This document shows positions 39,715-53,200 of a DNA stretch of 64,000 bases, one piece after another; the stretch's first letter is position 1, and every line of letters begins with the position of its first letter. The stretch lies in NCBI GenBank assembly GCA_959347315.1, contig OY365806.1:33038054-33102053 (forward strand). Direction: 5' to 3'. The DNA is from Bimastos eiseni (taxonomy: Eukaryota > Annelida > Clitellata > Crassiclitellata > Lumbricidae). The position numbers and the translations under genes are program-made. The notes beneath the pieces were generated by a model. It had not been told where the DNA came from. It ran no database searches and worked only from the letters and a program-made list of their open reading frames with translations.

Positions 39715-40500
39715 CAAGACCTGGGACAGACCTTTGATAAACGAAGATAAAGCGAAAGTCTGGTCCGGATGCGACAACCCACTTAGTCAAGCCAGAATGC
39801 GAGCATTATCTGCCCCGCACGCCGGAGACTGGCTTTGGACTATCCCTTTGGCTTCCTGCGGGTTGGGATTAAACAATGAGGCGGTCAGGGTTGCGGCAGG
39901 ACTTCGCCTAGGACTAGTGCTCTGTGCACCGCATCCATGTCAATGCGGGGAGAGCGTCGATCCAGGTGGACATCACGGTCTGGTCTGCAGAAGATCAATG
40001 GGAAGAGCAGCACGACACTCTGCCATAAATGAAATAATCTGGAGAGCTCTCTTGATAGCGGACATTCCGAGCTCAAGAGAACCATCGGGACTGATCCGCA
40101 CCGATGACATGAGACCAGATGGCGCCACATTAATCCCATGGGCGAGAGGCAGACACCTAGCATGGGACGCAGCAGCCATTCACACATGCGCCTCCTCTTA
40201 TGTACATCTGACAGCATCAACAGCCGGTGGAGCAGCAGAACATGCCGCAGAACGAAAGTGCATCAAGTACTCATCCCTCCCCCACCACGCATGATTTTGT
40301 GCCAGTGGCCATCGAATCACTAGGCCCCATAAACCGTACTGGAATGGAGTTTCTACAAGAGCTGGGCTGCCGTATGACACAGGCAGCGGGAGACCCTCGC
40401 GAAACAACTGATCTTTTTGAACGTCTGTCTATTTGTACACAACGTTTTAATGCAGTGGCATTCAGGGGCTCTTTTGTTCAGCCCGATGGGGACGAAAACC

Positions 40501-40503
<3 letters not shown>
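39715..40503 (+). mobile_element. 5'-truncated non-LTR retrotransposon, copy 1
   Basis: Open frames 39734-40294 and 40227-40505 together encode the region C-terminal to reverse transcriptase. A zinc-knuckle-like C-x-C-x9-H-x3-C is seen in CQCGESVDPGGHHGLVC. A possible restriction-like endonuclease motif RPD...WD follows (RPDGATLIPWARGRHLAWDA), then PVAIESLGPINRTGMEFLQE. One frameshift lies near 40260. The frame is closed by the first TAA of the following (TAA)n array at 40504-40583. The layout (CCHC then PD-D after RT) is that of R2/R4/Dong-type elements. The clade is inferred. Confidence 0.8.

Positions 40504-40583
<80 letters not shown>
40504..40583. repeat. (TAA)n array between retroelement copies
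   Basis: About 26 uninterrupted AAT triplets. It is probably both the 3' tail of copy 1 and the insertion site of copy 2. Confidence 0.95.
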
Positions 40584-40584
<1 letters not shown>

Positions 40585-42229
40585 CGTCCACTGTTGCGCT
40601 ATGGTTCAAACATAATTCGATCCGAAGAAGGAACCCAACAAGGCGATCCTTTGGGACCTCTGAAATTCTGTCTTGTGCTGCAACCGATTCTGATGAAGAT
40701 TGGATCTGCGTATCGGATATCTGGATGACCTGACATTTGGAGGTAACAAGGAAACAGTGGCCGACGACGTTCAATTAATCGAGCAGGAATCAAAGAATCT
40801 GGGATTGCTCTTGAACCGCAGAAAATGCGAAATCGCGTGTCACAACACCCAGATGCCGAACAATGACCCTGCGTTTCAAGAGTTCACGAGCATAGCCCTC
40901 GAGGACATGACCTTGTTGGGTGCACCTCTGATTCCAGGTCCAGCTGTGAACATGGTCGTTAATTCAAAGGCTAATGACCTCGAGAGGGCAATCGGAAGAT
41001 TGTCCTTGCTTTATACACATGACGCTCTGATTCTGCTGAGAAACAGTCTAAGTGTACCGAAGCTCTTGTACAGTCTGCGCACAGCCGTCTGCGCTGATTG
41101 CACGGGCTTTTCTCGGTTTGATCAACTGCTGAGAGAAGGACTGTCAACCATTTTAAATGTGGACCTTGACAATGACCGCTGGCTCCAGGCTTCTTTGCCG
41201 GTGAAAGATGGTGGTCTGGGAGTTCGTTGTGCATCTACGCTGGCACTTTCTGCCTTTCTGGATTCTGCTGCTAGTACAAACGAACTCCAGGCATGCATCC
41301 TACCAACAGAGTCCGCTAAGGAACCATATGAACTTGCGAGTTCAGCACTCAACGCTTGGAAGACCCTGACAGATGCAGAACCACCAACAGGAGCAGTGAG
41401 TCATCGCCAGAAAGAATGGGACCTCCGATTCACAGACAAGGCACGAAAGGTCTGCTGGAGTCCAATAACAATCTATGTGATCGTGCTCATCTGCTGGCCT
41501 CACGAGCACCTCATTCTGGAGACTGGATGCTAGCGCTCCCTGTGACTGCCCTAGGCCTACGCCTCTCAAACGAGGATGTACGAATGGCAGCCGGGTCGAG
41601 GCTAGGAACGACGCTCTGCGAGCCACATTTGTGTCACCAATGTCGAGAGAGCGTCGACGCAAAAGGTCTCCATGGACAAATTTGTAGAAGAGGCAGTGGA
41701 AAACATCAACGACATAGCATGTTGAACGATGTCATCTGGAGAGCTCTTGGCAGAGCGAAGATTCCAGCGCAAAAGGAACCTCTCGGCTTGCTATGAGAGG
41801 ATGGAAAGCGACCGGACGGCGTCACGCTCATCCATTGGACACGAGGTCGATGTCTGGCATGGGATGTGACAGTGCCCGACACCTACGCCAAGTCACATCT
41901 TGTCGACACATCTCTCGGAGCTGGCGAAGCAGCCGAACGCGCATCTAAAACGAAGAGGGTAAAGAATTCCACCATAACCAACACCCACGACTTCGTAGCC
42001 CTCTCCTTGGAATCCGGCGGCGCTTGGAGCAGTGAAGGACTGCAGTCCATCTCAGAGTTGGGTAGTCGAACGAGTGCTGCAACCCACGATCCAATGGAGA
42101 CGTCATTTCTGTTCCAACGTATCTCGGTTGTTCTTCAGCGTGGGAATGCCGCCTGCCTCGTCGGGACATTGCCAACACTCACTTAGCTCGCCCGCATGGG
42201 CGATAACAGCATAATGTGAAACATATATG

Positions 42230-42230
<1 letters not shown>
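40584..42230 (+). mobile_element. 5'-truncated non-LTR retrotransposon, copy 2, with RT
   Basis: It begins inside the reverse transcriptase: EGTQQGDPLGPLKFCL, then the catalytic YLDD box in GYLDDLTFGG (40722-40751). It continues through KDGGLGVRCAS to the C-terminal domain, with CHQCRESVDAKGLHGQIC (zinc knuckle) and KRPDGVTLIHWTRGRCLAWD (endonuclease-like). Frames break near 40725, at about 41460-41530 and at a TGA at 41794-41796, so it is inactive. It ends in a (TAA)n tail at 42231. Same family as copy 1, clearly diverged. Confidence 0.88.
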
Positions 42231-42314
<84 letters not shown>

Positions 42315-42315
42315 A
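42231..42315. repeat. (AAT)n(ATT)n palindrome
   Basis: About 11 AAT triplets followed immediately by about 15 ATT triplets, a perfect inverted repeat. The AAT half is the tail of retroelement copy 2. The ATT half may be the tail of something inserted in the opposite direction. Confidence 0.92.
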
Positions 42316-43084
42316 AGACAATTTTACATGGCGCCGTAACGCGGCCAAACCGCTACCGCTGTGAATGTTATGAGGTCACTTGGTTCTAAAGATCCAGTAA
42401 GTTTACTAATTCGCTGAGTCAATGAGGTCGTGGCTGCTGTGGATACCATGTTCGACGTCGAAATAGACAAACAGAAGACAGATGGAGAGAGGGATAAGAG
42501 AACAAACAGGAGGAATGCAAACAGATTACTTATGCCTGTTTAGGAGTCAGATAAAACCATTACAACGCGCTCCCTTTCGATAATAAAATCGACAAATAGG
42601 CCTGCATGAATCAGCCAACCTACCTTTACCATCGACGAAGGTAAGTAAACTCAATTCGAAATCTTGACGTCGGCCTCCGATTGAAACTCTTCATACGCTT
42701 CGAATGTCTCCCTCCAAATCGTCATTATTGTGATTTTCCCGAAAATAACGTCGCCAGTACGTCATCAGTGAGTCTCCTGTTTTGTTGCTGCTTCCTACAT
42801 GTTTAGTATAATATTCGTTTATTACGAAAGATAACGACCTGACAAGCACGCAGAAATGCCGACATGAGTGACAGAGGACAATGAAATTAACTAGAATTAA
42901 ATGGCCCTTCATAGTAAATATTTTTATATAGGTCTAATGATCGGGGGATAAATTATGAGTTGTCTTTGGGTGGGAGAATAATTGTAATGATTATTTGCTG
43001 TAGTTCAAAAGAATAGATAAAAGGAAGATGTAGTGAACAATAATTATAAAGAAACAGAACCAACAGATAATAATAATAATAATA

Positions 43085-44310
43085 ATATTTAAAAAAATTA
43101 TAAGGCGTTGTAAACGCGGCCATTACCACTGCAGGGGCGCCTAATAGACAGTGGCTTGAAGAAATATGTCATATTACTCCACCAGCGGAAGAGGAAGAAA
43201 ATGACAATATACTATACGAAGAACTGGAAAGGGCAGTAAATCAATTAAAAAGAGAAAAGAGCCCAGGAACAGATGCGATCACAGGAGAAGTGATATAAGC
43301 AGAAGGACAGGACATGTTAAAAGAAATTCATGGCATATGCAAACAGGTGTGGAGAGAGGGGAGAGTGCCAGAGGAATGGACGAAGTCAATACTTGTAACG
43401 ATATCTAAGAAGGGCTCGAGATCTAACACTGTGTAAGAATAATAGAAATACTGCCATTTGAGGAAAGTGCTCGTGATGATCCTACAAAATCGTTTAAAGG
43501 CTAGAACAGAAGAGTATTTGTCAACCGAACAGACAGGGTCCAGAGAGGATAAAAATTTGATGTTAAGATTTATTGCTCAAAATGATAAACGAAAAAACTC
43601 AACTTGTATATAATCGTTTTGTGGTTTTCCAAAGAGCATTTGACTCCATCAAACAGGACGCAATATGGGCAATTCTAATGAAATCCGACTGAGTGGGAAC
43701 TGGGAAATGGCTTGACGCGAATCCTTCAAAGCATTGGAGAAAGATTAAAGTCAGCAATAATTGTACAGAGGGCATAAAGGCAAAACTAGCGACGGAAAAT
43801 GGCTGGCTTAAACAACTTAATACAAAGCACATTTTAGTTATAGAACTAAACTTAACATCCTTAAAACATGTGTATTTAATACACAGTAATGCGCGCTTGC
43901 GAAACATATACAAATCAAAAGTCGGATCGGGACCAAATGCTGGCATTTGAAATGTACTGATATATAGAAGAATATTACACTTGAACTGGACGATGAAGGT
44001 GACAAACAAGGGGAATAGAAGAAGACTGGAAATAAAGGAGGATATAATGAAATAAATAATTAAAATGAAATTAAACCCCTTGGACACATCAATATGTTGA
44101 GTGAATGACAAAAGGAAAGTAAAAACTGTATTGATCGGAGTTACGGATGGAAAAGGCGACGCGGAAGACTCAGCAGAGAGTGGATGGACGATATTACGGA
44201 AGGGTGGAAATGGACCTTCATACTTTAAGAATAGCAGCACAAGACAGAGAACTATGGAAACAGATGATAAAAGTTGCATTGGACACCTTCGGGTCTACAG
44301 CCCATAGACC
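43085..44310 (+). mobile_element. Decayed RTE-like non-LTR retrotransposon
   Basis: It starts after an (AAT)n run. Translated blocks typical of RTE/Jockey-type RT are ELERAVNQLKREKSPGTDAI, then WREGRVPEEWTKSILVTISKK, each interrupted by stops, and an FDSI-like remnant at about 43630. The 3' end reads GRLSREWMDDITEGW and AAQDRELWKQMIKVALDTFG (44150-44305), the usual GRPxxRWxDDI...AQDRxLWR signature. It has multiple stops and frameshifts. Confidence 0.8.
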
Positions 44311-45650
44311 ATGATGTTGAGGATGCTCTACGTCTTACAGCCTAGACAGTTAGACTAATAGACACAAAGGCACACTTATACGTGAAGAGACACATTGGTA
44401 TACACAGGCATGCAGACGAGAAAGAGATTGACAGACAGCTGAACAAGCTGAAAGAAATTATTTTTGCCAGGAAAATACTTAGTAGCAAACCCCCTGGTAA
44501 CCCCTATTCATATTAAGCCAGAATGATATTTCCTATGAATAATGCCATCCTACGATCAATCCCCAATAAACTGAGGGCAATATTTGCTGCCATTCTAATT
44601 CTGTTCATTCCTCCCCTAACCCATATCATAATTTGATATGGGTTAATGTAACTGGGACAGTCTGCCTATAATAAATGATCGATGTAATTATCCACAGCTC
44701 CATCTCTGTCTTGAGAAATAGAGAGACAAGTAGAGAGACAAGTAGAAGTACAGAGACTGAGCAAGAGTCATAAAGCCCGTAGTAAGAGAGACAGATAGAC
44801 ATAAATATATACAAGGATACACAATGTGTGAGTGTGGGAGGGAGAGAGGGATAAACAGACAGAGACAAAGACAGAAAGAGACACGAAGGCTGAGGAAGCT
44901 ATATAGAGACAAACCGGGAGGGACTAGTAATCACTGAAGAATGCACTCGTACTGTGCCATTCTGATTGGTTCCGTCTGAACCCGTCCAATGAACTCGTGA
45001 GGAACCTCCACTTCCTCCTCTACAATTACCATCTCTTCCACTTTCTCATCTTCCGTCTCACTTCCTCCTTCTCATTTTATCAAAATTATCCTTCTAACAT
45101 TATCTTGATATCCGATAGAACTATTTTGTTTTCGTATTATTCTAATATCAACATGACATCATGATCATCATAATAATTATAATAATTCATAATTATTGAA
45201 CCCTGGTAGGCCTAATGCTCGCTATAAACTATATAATCGCACCGCGTCTGGTAATGTTGAGAAAGACAGCACGGGACCGGATAATAATTTTTGTGCGTCG
45301 TGTTTTCGTCTGTGCTGTAAGGAGATCTTCTTGTTACCTGTTCCCGTGGCGCACAAGAGTGAATGACTGCAGACGCGCTGTGCTCTTAGTCTGAGTTAAA
45401 TTTAGAGGCGTGGGCGAGAACATATTGCTGCCTACGATGACTCAACTCATGACTGATAAAATTTTATTTAGAGTTTGTAACGTTGAGTCGATCATAGTTA
45501 AAATAGATTTCCATAGATTTTGAGTGATTTTCTTAAAACAAATAATGGAACAATCAACAAGGAAAACGACAAGTTTTGACGGATAATTTGTTCAACCAGT
45601 ATGACGGAAATTTTGAACGAATATGCACCAGTTAAGTTACACTAAGCGTG
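44311..45650. other. Intergenic region upstream of MMP21
   Basis: No exon was recognised. Imperfect GAGACA-rich tract at 44700-44900 and AT-rich sequence after that. It probably contains the MMP21 promoter. Confidence 0.4.
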
Positions 45651-45730
45651 CTTGACTGTCGGCAAATTTGAATGGAGACACTTCGGAATAGTATTAATAT
45701 CAATCCAGATAGGGCTGAATTTTCAAAAAT

Positions 45731-45740
45731 TACTATATAT
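45731..45740 (+). promoter_or_regulatory. Possible TATA element of MMP21
   Basis: The sequence ctatatatag lies about 100 bases before the MMP21 ATG, followed by a purine-rich leader. It is a plausible TATA box by position only. Confidence 0.25.
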
Positions 45741-45837
45741 AGTGTTAGCGCAAGAAAGAGCAGAGGGCCAAAGAATACAGGGAGAAGGACAAAGAGAGAG
45801 GAGAGGAGAGATCTGGTCCTTGGATTTAGTTCTGACG

Positions 45838-46035
45838 ATGCGTTGGAGACAGGATAAGGTAGGGACGAAATCATTGCCGACGGTTGGTCGAAAGTGTCTG
45901 GTTCTGGTGCTGGCCACGCTCTTCTGGGTGTGTTCGGCGGAAGTGGTTTTCCACAGGAGGGACCATAAGGATCAGGGCAGCTACGGACCCAGGACCAACA
46001 GCATCTACAGCGTACAGACCTATGAGGACGCAACG
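45838..46035 (+). CDS. MMP21: MMP21 exon 1: signal peptide
   Basis: ATG at 45838 is the first in-frame ATG. The hydrophobic core CLVLVLATLFWVCSAEV gives a clear signal peptide with likely cleavage after CSA. The exon ends YSVQTYEDAT before gtaagg, phase 0. Confidence 0.9.
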
Positions 46036-49000
46036 GTAAGGCAACAACACATTTATAAGGTTCGAAAAAGACCGTGATATCTCTTTCAACGTGCTTTGGC
46101 GCAATTGGCAAGGTTTGTGTACATGTATGTAATGTAATGTATACGCACTTCTATTTGGCTTATGTGTCTGTGTGTATGTGCATGTGTGTGTGTGTGTGTC
46201 TGTGTGTATCTTTGTGTATCTTTGTGTTCATATGTATGACAGTTGTGCAGCGTGTGCTTGTGTTATGGGTATGTATGAATGATTTAATATTATTCGTTCA
46301 TTACCTAAATCAATTAATTGTCCATCAATTCTTTTGTTCTTCGTCAATAACGATTGATCGATTGATTGAGTCATTTATTGATTTTATTAATTGGATTAGT
46401 CGTTCAGACAGTCAGTCAATCACTCAGTCAGTCATACAAGTATCATTTGATTCATTTATTTTTCAATTAAATATTTTTCAGTTATATTTATTTACATTTG
46501 AGTTACATTTATTTAATGCTCTATCATTTCATCCATTGACCAAAAACCAGTTAGCAAATTACCTTAATCAATTCCAGAAATATCTTTACAAGTACGGTTA
46601 CCTCAACTGCAACAGTTCAGCATCGCTTCGTCAGGCGTTCGACAGTGTTCCACATTCACCAATGGCGGATTCTTCGAGCGCCTCAGTCAAAGCGCCATGC
46701 ACCGATCTGGACATCGAAGAGGCTCTGAGGACACTCCAAGAGACCTTTAAGCTGAGGCCAACCGGGCGACTGGACGAGGACACGAAGAGGACAATGAGCA
46801 GAGGACGCTGCGGAAACAGGGACAAGGAAACATCGGTTCCTTCTCTAATCAGTTACCTCGAAGAAGAACCGATCGGAAACGGGCCGAGGACCCGGAACCG
46901 AGTTGGGCGACACCGGAAATTGGGATCAAAGCGACGAGTGAAGGTCACGGGCTCGAAAGCGGGAAGGGTCGCCAGGGCCTCAGCGCGACACATCGATGGC
47001 GTGGTGGTTGAAGGCGACTCGCAGGGAAGTAGGGCGAGAGTGGCGGAAAACAGGGTGGCGGAAGACAGTCCGCGTCGAAGGAGGATCGTGAGGTCGACAA
47101 TCGAAGCCGAAGAGGGCGCCAGGATCAGTGCTATTAACAGACGACTGCGCATGCTCGGTGAGATTAAGTCAAGGTTGAGTGCACCGCAGAAGACCATTCG
47201 AGTAGAATATAAAATGGAATCCACTTTAGCGGAACGTCAGTGGAACGTCATTCAATCTGATCATCTAAGGATCTCCAATCAGGTGGATCGACAGAAAAAC
47301 ATCGCTCAAGCGAAGCCTCTCTTGACACGCCGGATAAACAGCCGCGCCTCGAAATCCAGGGTCCGTCGGAAAAGGATGTCTGTCCTGACAAACTCAGCTG
47401 ATCAGGACCTCGAAGGAGTTCCAGGTCAGGAGTCAAGGTCACGGCTCGTCAAGGACGAAAATAAGCCGATCAGATGGCGTCTTTTGGAAAATGGAATAAG
47501 TGGAAAGATTCCGTTGATCGAGCAGAAAGCCATCATTGAACTGTCGTTCAGAATGTGGAGCGAGGTCATTCCGCTCAAGTTTTCAGAGAATGATGCCCTT
47601 GACCTTGCTGCCATCGACATTATCATCGCATTCGGAAGAGGTAATGACCATCACATATAATCTGGTCTATTCTGATCAAATCTAATCAGTTCTAATTTGT
47701 TCTAGTCTGTTCTGCTCTGTTCTGTGCTCTTTAATAGCACTGGGCAACAGAGGCTTTATGAGCTGAAAATGATGTGGATGTACCGTATGGATCATGTGCT
47801 GTTGATCACGAAAATGATCTTGAAATTTTCCTGTAATTCAGAGGTTTTTGAATCATCTATATTTGCTAAATTCCTCTAACATTTCCAGTCTACTTATATG
47901 TTGCCCACAAAGCAAGATGTTTTTGTATATTCCAAGCATGACTGAATATGCATTCAATGCAGTCTGCACAACGTATAGGGTTACGTTAATGACCGGGAAT
48001 AGACATGTCTGGGTAAGCCTTACTCGCGATGGATTTCGGCAGGACAAACTTAGCTGGAATTTGCAGATGCATTGTTATCATTTCATTTATGCAATGGGTA
48101 TAAGTAGCATGATATAATAGTTTTGATGCCAATTATATATTTGTATATTATAAATATTATAAAAATTATATATATACATACATGTATAATGTTTAACAAT
48201 CGCGCTTGATGTCTATAACATTGTTGCTGATTTCAGTGACTGCAGTGCTGTGCGACTCGTTTGATAATAGTTATTTTTTTTATTCAACCTAAGCTAAATT
48301 ACCTATGCTATAGCAAGGGATTTAAATTTATAAAGTAGTCATGAGGAATTGCTGGATTCTTTGTTTTTTGGATGGAATCCACTGGAACAAGGAACGCAGT
48401 TTATGTATTTCGCAAGGTTCATACAGTTTTTAAATAAAACAACGCTTCCTGTATTTTACAAAGATGTCGAAGCATTGTTTGGTGCAGTTGGTTGTCTCTA
48501 TGATATACAAGAATGGCAACTGCTAATTGATTCATTGTGATCAAGCCTTGAAGCATCGTAATTATACAATGGAAATGTGTATCCATCAATACTTTTAGGG
48601 TATGACATTAGGCATAACTGGAATCCGTGTGTTGATTTAAAGGTATTGCACTTCTTGTTGGGATGCAGCTATGGTGTTCAAAGTATTGTTGCTTCGGTTG
48701 TGATTGAGAAAGTCCTGCAAGTGCTTCCCGCTGCATTGAGAAGGACTCGCCACGGCGGAAACGTTTGGTGTCATGCAAAAGAACGATCATCATCGAGCCA
48801 TTTGTTGATCTCAATAAGATTTTCTTGTCTAATCTTCACATCAAGCCTGGACTAGTGAATAACTTTGTCAAAGTATTGTACAAAGGGAAAAGGTGTTCAA
48901 GCACTCAAGAGACAAGTTTTCTTGCATAAGTGATACAAGGAACAAAAAGACATATTTGTGGTCCACCGTCTACATATCAAGGAACTGAAAAATGACTTTT

Positions 49001-50194
49001 ACTTTGACGTTTGAATAAAGTTGACCTAACTTTGAAGGACGCTGTTAGAAACTTTCTAGACAAAAACAGATCACGAAGTTCTGTTCAGTAAAAGTCACTA
49101 AAAATACATTTTAAATGCAAATCTTGTTGACGTCAGTGTCTCATCAGGACAATGGAGAAACGATGGCAGGATTGGTTGGTTGTTGATTAGCGTCGCCCTC
49201 CTTCTTTATCCAGGCTTGGGACTGGCACTGTCGGAGTGCAGACAGTGGTGGAGTTACGAGGATGGGTGTGTAGAACACTATTTATGTACTGGTTGAATGC
49301 TGTTGAACATGCATGCCTACATAAGCAGCAGTTCAGTTTCAAAGTGTCCAACGCTAAAATTACAAATACATTGCAGATGTATTACAATAAATGAATGGGT
49401 GACAAATTCCATTGAAAATCGCTAAAGTCTCTTCGGAAACAAGAAGTTCAAATTAGTTTTCTAGTGCATGCATAATCCGCTTCAACTTATACTAACCTGT
49501 TCTGACCTATTCTTATCTATTCTAGCTAGTCCTCATTTTTGTCATTAACATTGCTAGTGCAATGATGAATGTGTTTCTTTTTGTATTTAATTACCTACAT
49601 TTAAGTATTTCTCTTAAGTATTGTTGAATATCTAAGTAACAGTTTCCCATAAAAGACTAGCTAGATACGTTAATCGTTCTAGAATTGATGTTGCCCATTT
49701 TGTGTAATAGTGTTTGTCGAAAGAATTGGAGAATGTTAGGCATGTGGAGAATGCTGTCCGCTCAAGTTTCTCTTCAGATGCAGTTGCGCCTTTCTTGTAT
49801 AGGCCTATATACACGTCTTCGTCTTCTCCATATGGATGCCTATGCTAAGGCAGTGCACCGCGGTCGCGTCTTGTCTACGGGTCTATGTATCCGTGTGTTC
49901 TCTGTCTGCCAGTCTTTCTGTCCTTCTGTTTGTCTGTCTCCCACTCATGCCCATCTTTCATTCGTATATGTAGGGTTGTGTTTAAGAGGATGATTTGGAA
50001 GGGAGGAATCACAAAGAGTGGGCGGATTTGTGAAGGGAGGAGAGTATCGCACGCAGTCACAGGTGAACGGGAATATTCGAAAGTCAGATGATGATGATCT
50101 CTTCGGAGGCATTCCGTTCTCCGACGCCAGATGGCAAAATATCTATGAATGAATTCCTACATATTTATATTTGCATGCTCTCCTCGATGGCCTA

Positions 50195-50241
<47 letters not shown>

Positions 50242-53200
50242 TTGTCTCTCTCTGTCTTGCTCTATGTCACTGCCTCTCTCTCTCTGTCTGTCTGTCTCTG
50301 TCTCTGTCTGTCTGTCTGTCTCTCTCTGTCTCTGCCTCTGTCTCACTTTTCTCTGACATTTCTCTGTCTTTCTCGGTCTCTTCTCTCCGTGTCTCCGTAG
50401 TCCTTATATATCTGTAAGTATAGGCTATGGCAGTAAATAGTACATTATATAAGCATGCGTATATATAAATATAGTTATATATATACATATATATGGCGCA
50501 TGTATCCATGTATCCATGTGGACATATTATATCAACATAAATAGTTCAGACATTTATTATATGCTTTCACCAAATATTCTTATCCTAACATAAAACTGTG
50601 ATTGAAATTTCCTATTTTCATGCATGCAATATATATGACTTGAATCATTATACAGTATAAATATACGTGTGCGTGCGTTTGTGTTTGAGCGTGTGTGTGT
50701 GTGTGTGTGTAAGTGTGTGTGTGGGTGCGTGAGGGTGTAGGTGTGTGTATTTTACACATATGTATGAGGCAAGTGTTAGGCAACTGCCTGCAGCTGCGTG
50801 TGCATCTGACTGACAAAAGCCGACCGACCGTTCTCTCTTCAGTGCAGCCGGAATTTGGAATATGGCGTAATTATAAGGTTCCATACAAAGACTTAATTGC
50901 ATCTAAATATTCAGTTTCATAATAGTTATGTGTAACAGACTAATCAGTTCTTAGAAGCACGCTGGTATAGGCTATGATGTTATGCATATGAAAACTTATA
51001 TGGTGATACATGTAATTATGAACATCCACAACTTAAGTAGGTGAGACGAGACGATCAAACAGCTGCAAACTTGTGCCTCTAATGATCAACTTAAACTGTT
51101 TCTTTGGCTCTTTCCTATTTGCCGCGGTAACGTTCTACGTCTAAGTCTATTGAAGCGAAAGATCAAAATATTTGCATTATTTTCTGTTACCGAGGGCGAA
51201 ACCTGGATCATTATATGCCCAAATGCTGTGTACGCGTTTCATAAGATTAGGGCGATAGACCTATAAGAACACTGAGCCATTTTATGTGTTCTGGGGTCAG
51301 AACAGCAGTCGATGCTCGGCTGATTAGGAGCATCTTGAATAAATAAATCTATCCTCAATCGGCAGCCATTCATACACTCTCGCATGCTGCTATAAACATT
51401 TGAAAATGACATCATTCAAGACTTGTGAGCCATTGAGGAACGGACACTAGGATTGCCGAGTACTTCGAAACTCTTCGGCATTCTTCTAAGAACAGCGTTG
51501 CAATGTGCATGGCACGATTATAGACTGCAGAACGGTCACCTTGAGGTTCACTTTCATCTGACTCAGTTGCTAAAAGCTGGACCAGAATTATTATTTATCG
51601 ATTGTTATCAGCAAGGGTTGACGACGTCCACTGGCGATAGATTTTCACCCGAAGAGCACGTACAATACTAGGCCTATTGTACCCCTCATGGCAAGGGACG
51701 TCGTGTTGTCGCGTCCACGTTAAGAATGTCGCCGATAACATTTTACATTCTGCGTATCTATCTTTACTCTTTTGTGAACGCTGAGAAATTTTCGAAGATT
51801 TACATTACATTGCATTATACTACTTTAGACGCTATATCAAATGTATCCCACGGTTGGCATCATATTTTTTTTACAACAGATGGTGATTTTGTTCTGGATT
51901 TCTAAGTATGGTTCTGCTTAACTGTGGACTTTCTGCTCTTAACGTCACTTAATAACACGACATGTGCGTCTTAAACTATACTGGTTGTCAATAATATTAA
52001 TTATTGGTAAAGAAAATTATCGGCATGGCGCTATCTGCAATCAGTTTTCCCCAGATGTCAGTTTTAGAGCCGCTTCTATACAAATATCCTTTATTCACGT
52101 ATGCAAGCAAGTATATATGCATGTACATGTATGGCTGTATCTAGTTATTCACTATAAAGCCTTTTAAGTACTTAACAAAAGCGCTAGAACTCACTTGTGT
52201 CAATTTATGCGATATTAAATCGTTTTCACATACATGTATTAACCGCTTGGAATGGGCGAAGTTTACGCGTTCACTCTCTCCTCTTTCTCCACATCTTCCT
52301 CCTCCTTCACCTCCAACTCTTTTCCTTCTTCCTCCTCCTCTAGCTTCGTATCCACCTCATTCTTACTACGTCATTCGCCTGAGGGTGCATGCCACGCGTT
52401 GCCCCTTCAATGACGCAGTTAAAATAGCATCACACATGACGCATCCACATTAGGCAGACCGAGCAACATTTATCTTATTTATCTTCTATAATTATTAAAT
52501 TATAGAAGTAGGCTGGTCATAACCCATAGTGACCCACGCAGACGTTTCTGTGTAAAAGCCATACTTCTGAAGACATTGGTGCGGCTTTACGACGATAGGT
52601 CTCTAACACATTGCCCTGCAGTTGGTGACACTGAATGTTCTTTCATACAGTGGACTTTACGTCTGCGACTTTCTAACCACACCAAAATTTAATGTCGGCG
52701 CGAATTGACTTCTGTGAGCGCGGTTGTATTAACGCTCGTTTACATCTGACAAGGTCTCATCATTAACTAATGATTGTAGCAGATGGATGGATGTGTGCAT
52801 TGAATAGATGGACGGACTGACGGACGGATGGACAGATGGATTGGATAGATCAATGGATGGATTGGTGGATGGATGGATAGATTGATGGATGGATGGATGG
52901 ATGCCCATGATCGCTGCACAGGAGCGCAGTAGATGTCGTTATCAGCCAATCATTCACACATATCATTCTCTCTCTCTTGCTCCTCGATCAAAGTCACATT
53001 CCAGCAATTCTTCTCAACGCTGATCGTATTAGCACCGCAATCATAATCATTAACATCATTGTCACTCACATTTATTATGATTGTCGTTGTTGTCGTTGTT
53101 AACGAGTAGCTGGCTGTCAGTTAATAGGCATTTAAGGGAGTTTTATTTGACCAGCCATGTGAAATTATAAAATAAATTAATGGTTGACGTATGGATGGAT

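Noticed and set aside
43599..44279. 226-codon minus-strand ORF
   Set aside because: It is antisense to the decayed RTE-like element and rich in Phe/Leu/Ser, a typical shadow of A-rich retroelement sequence.
45652..45837. Upstream extension of the MMP21 exon 1 frame
   Set aside because: It contains no ATG before 45838, is purine-rich like a leader, and would place the signal peptide internally.
46482..46550. 5' extension of MMP21 exon 2 from a strong in-frame acceptor
   Set aside because: It would insert 23 hydrophobic, Leu/Phe-rich residues between the signal peptide and prodomain, with no family support. The acceptor at 46550 gives a better continuation. It is not excluded.
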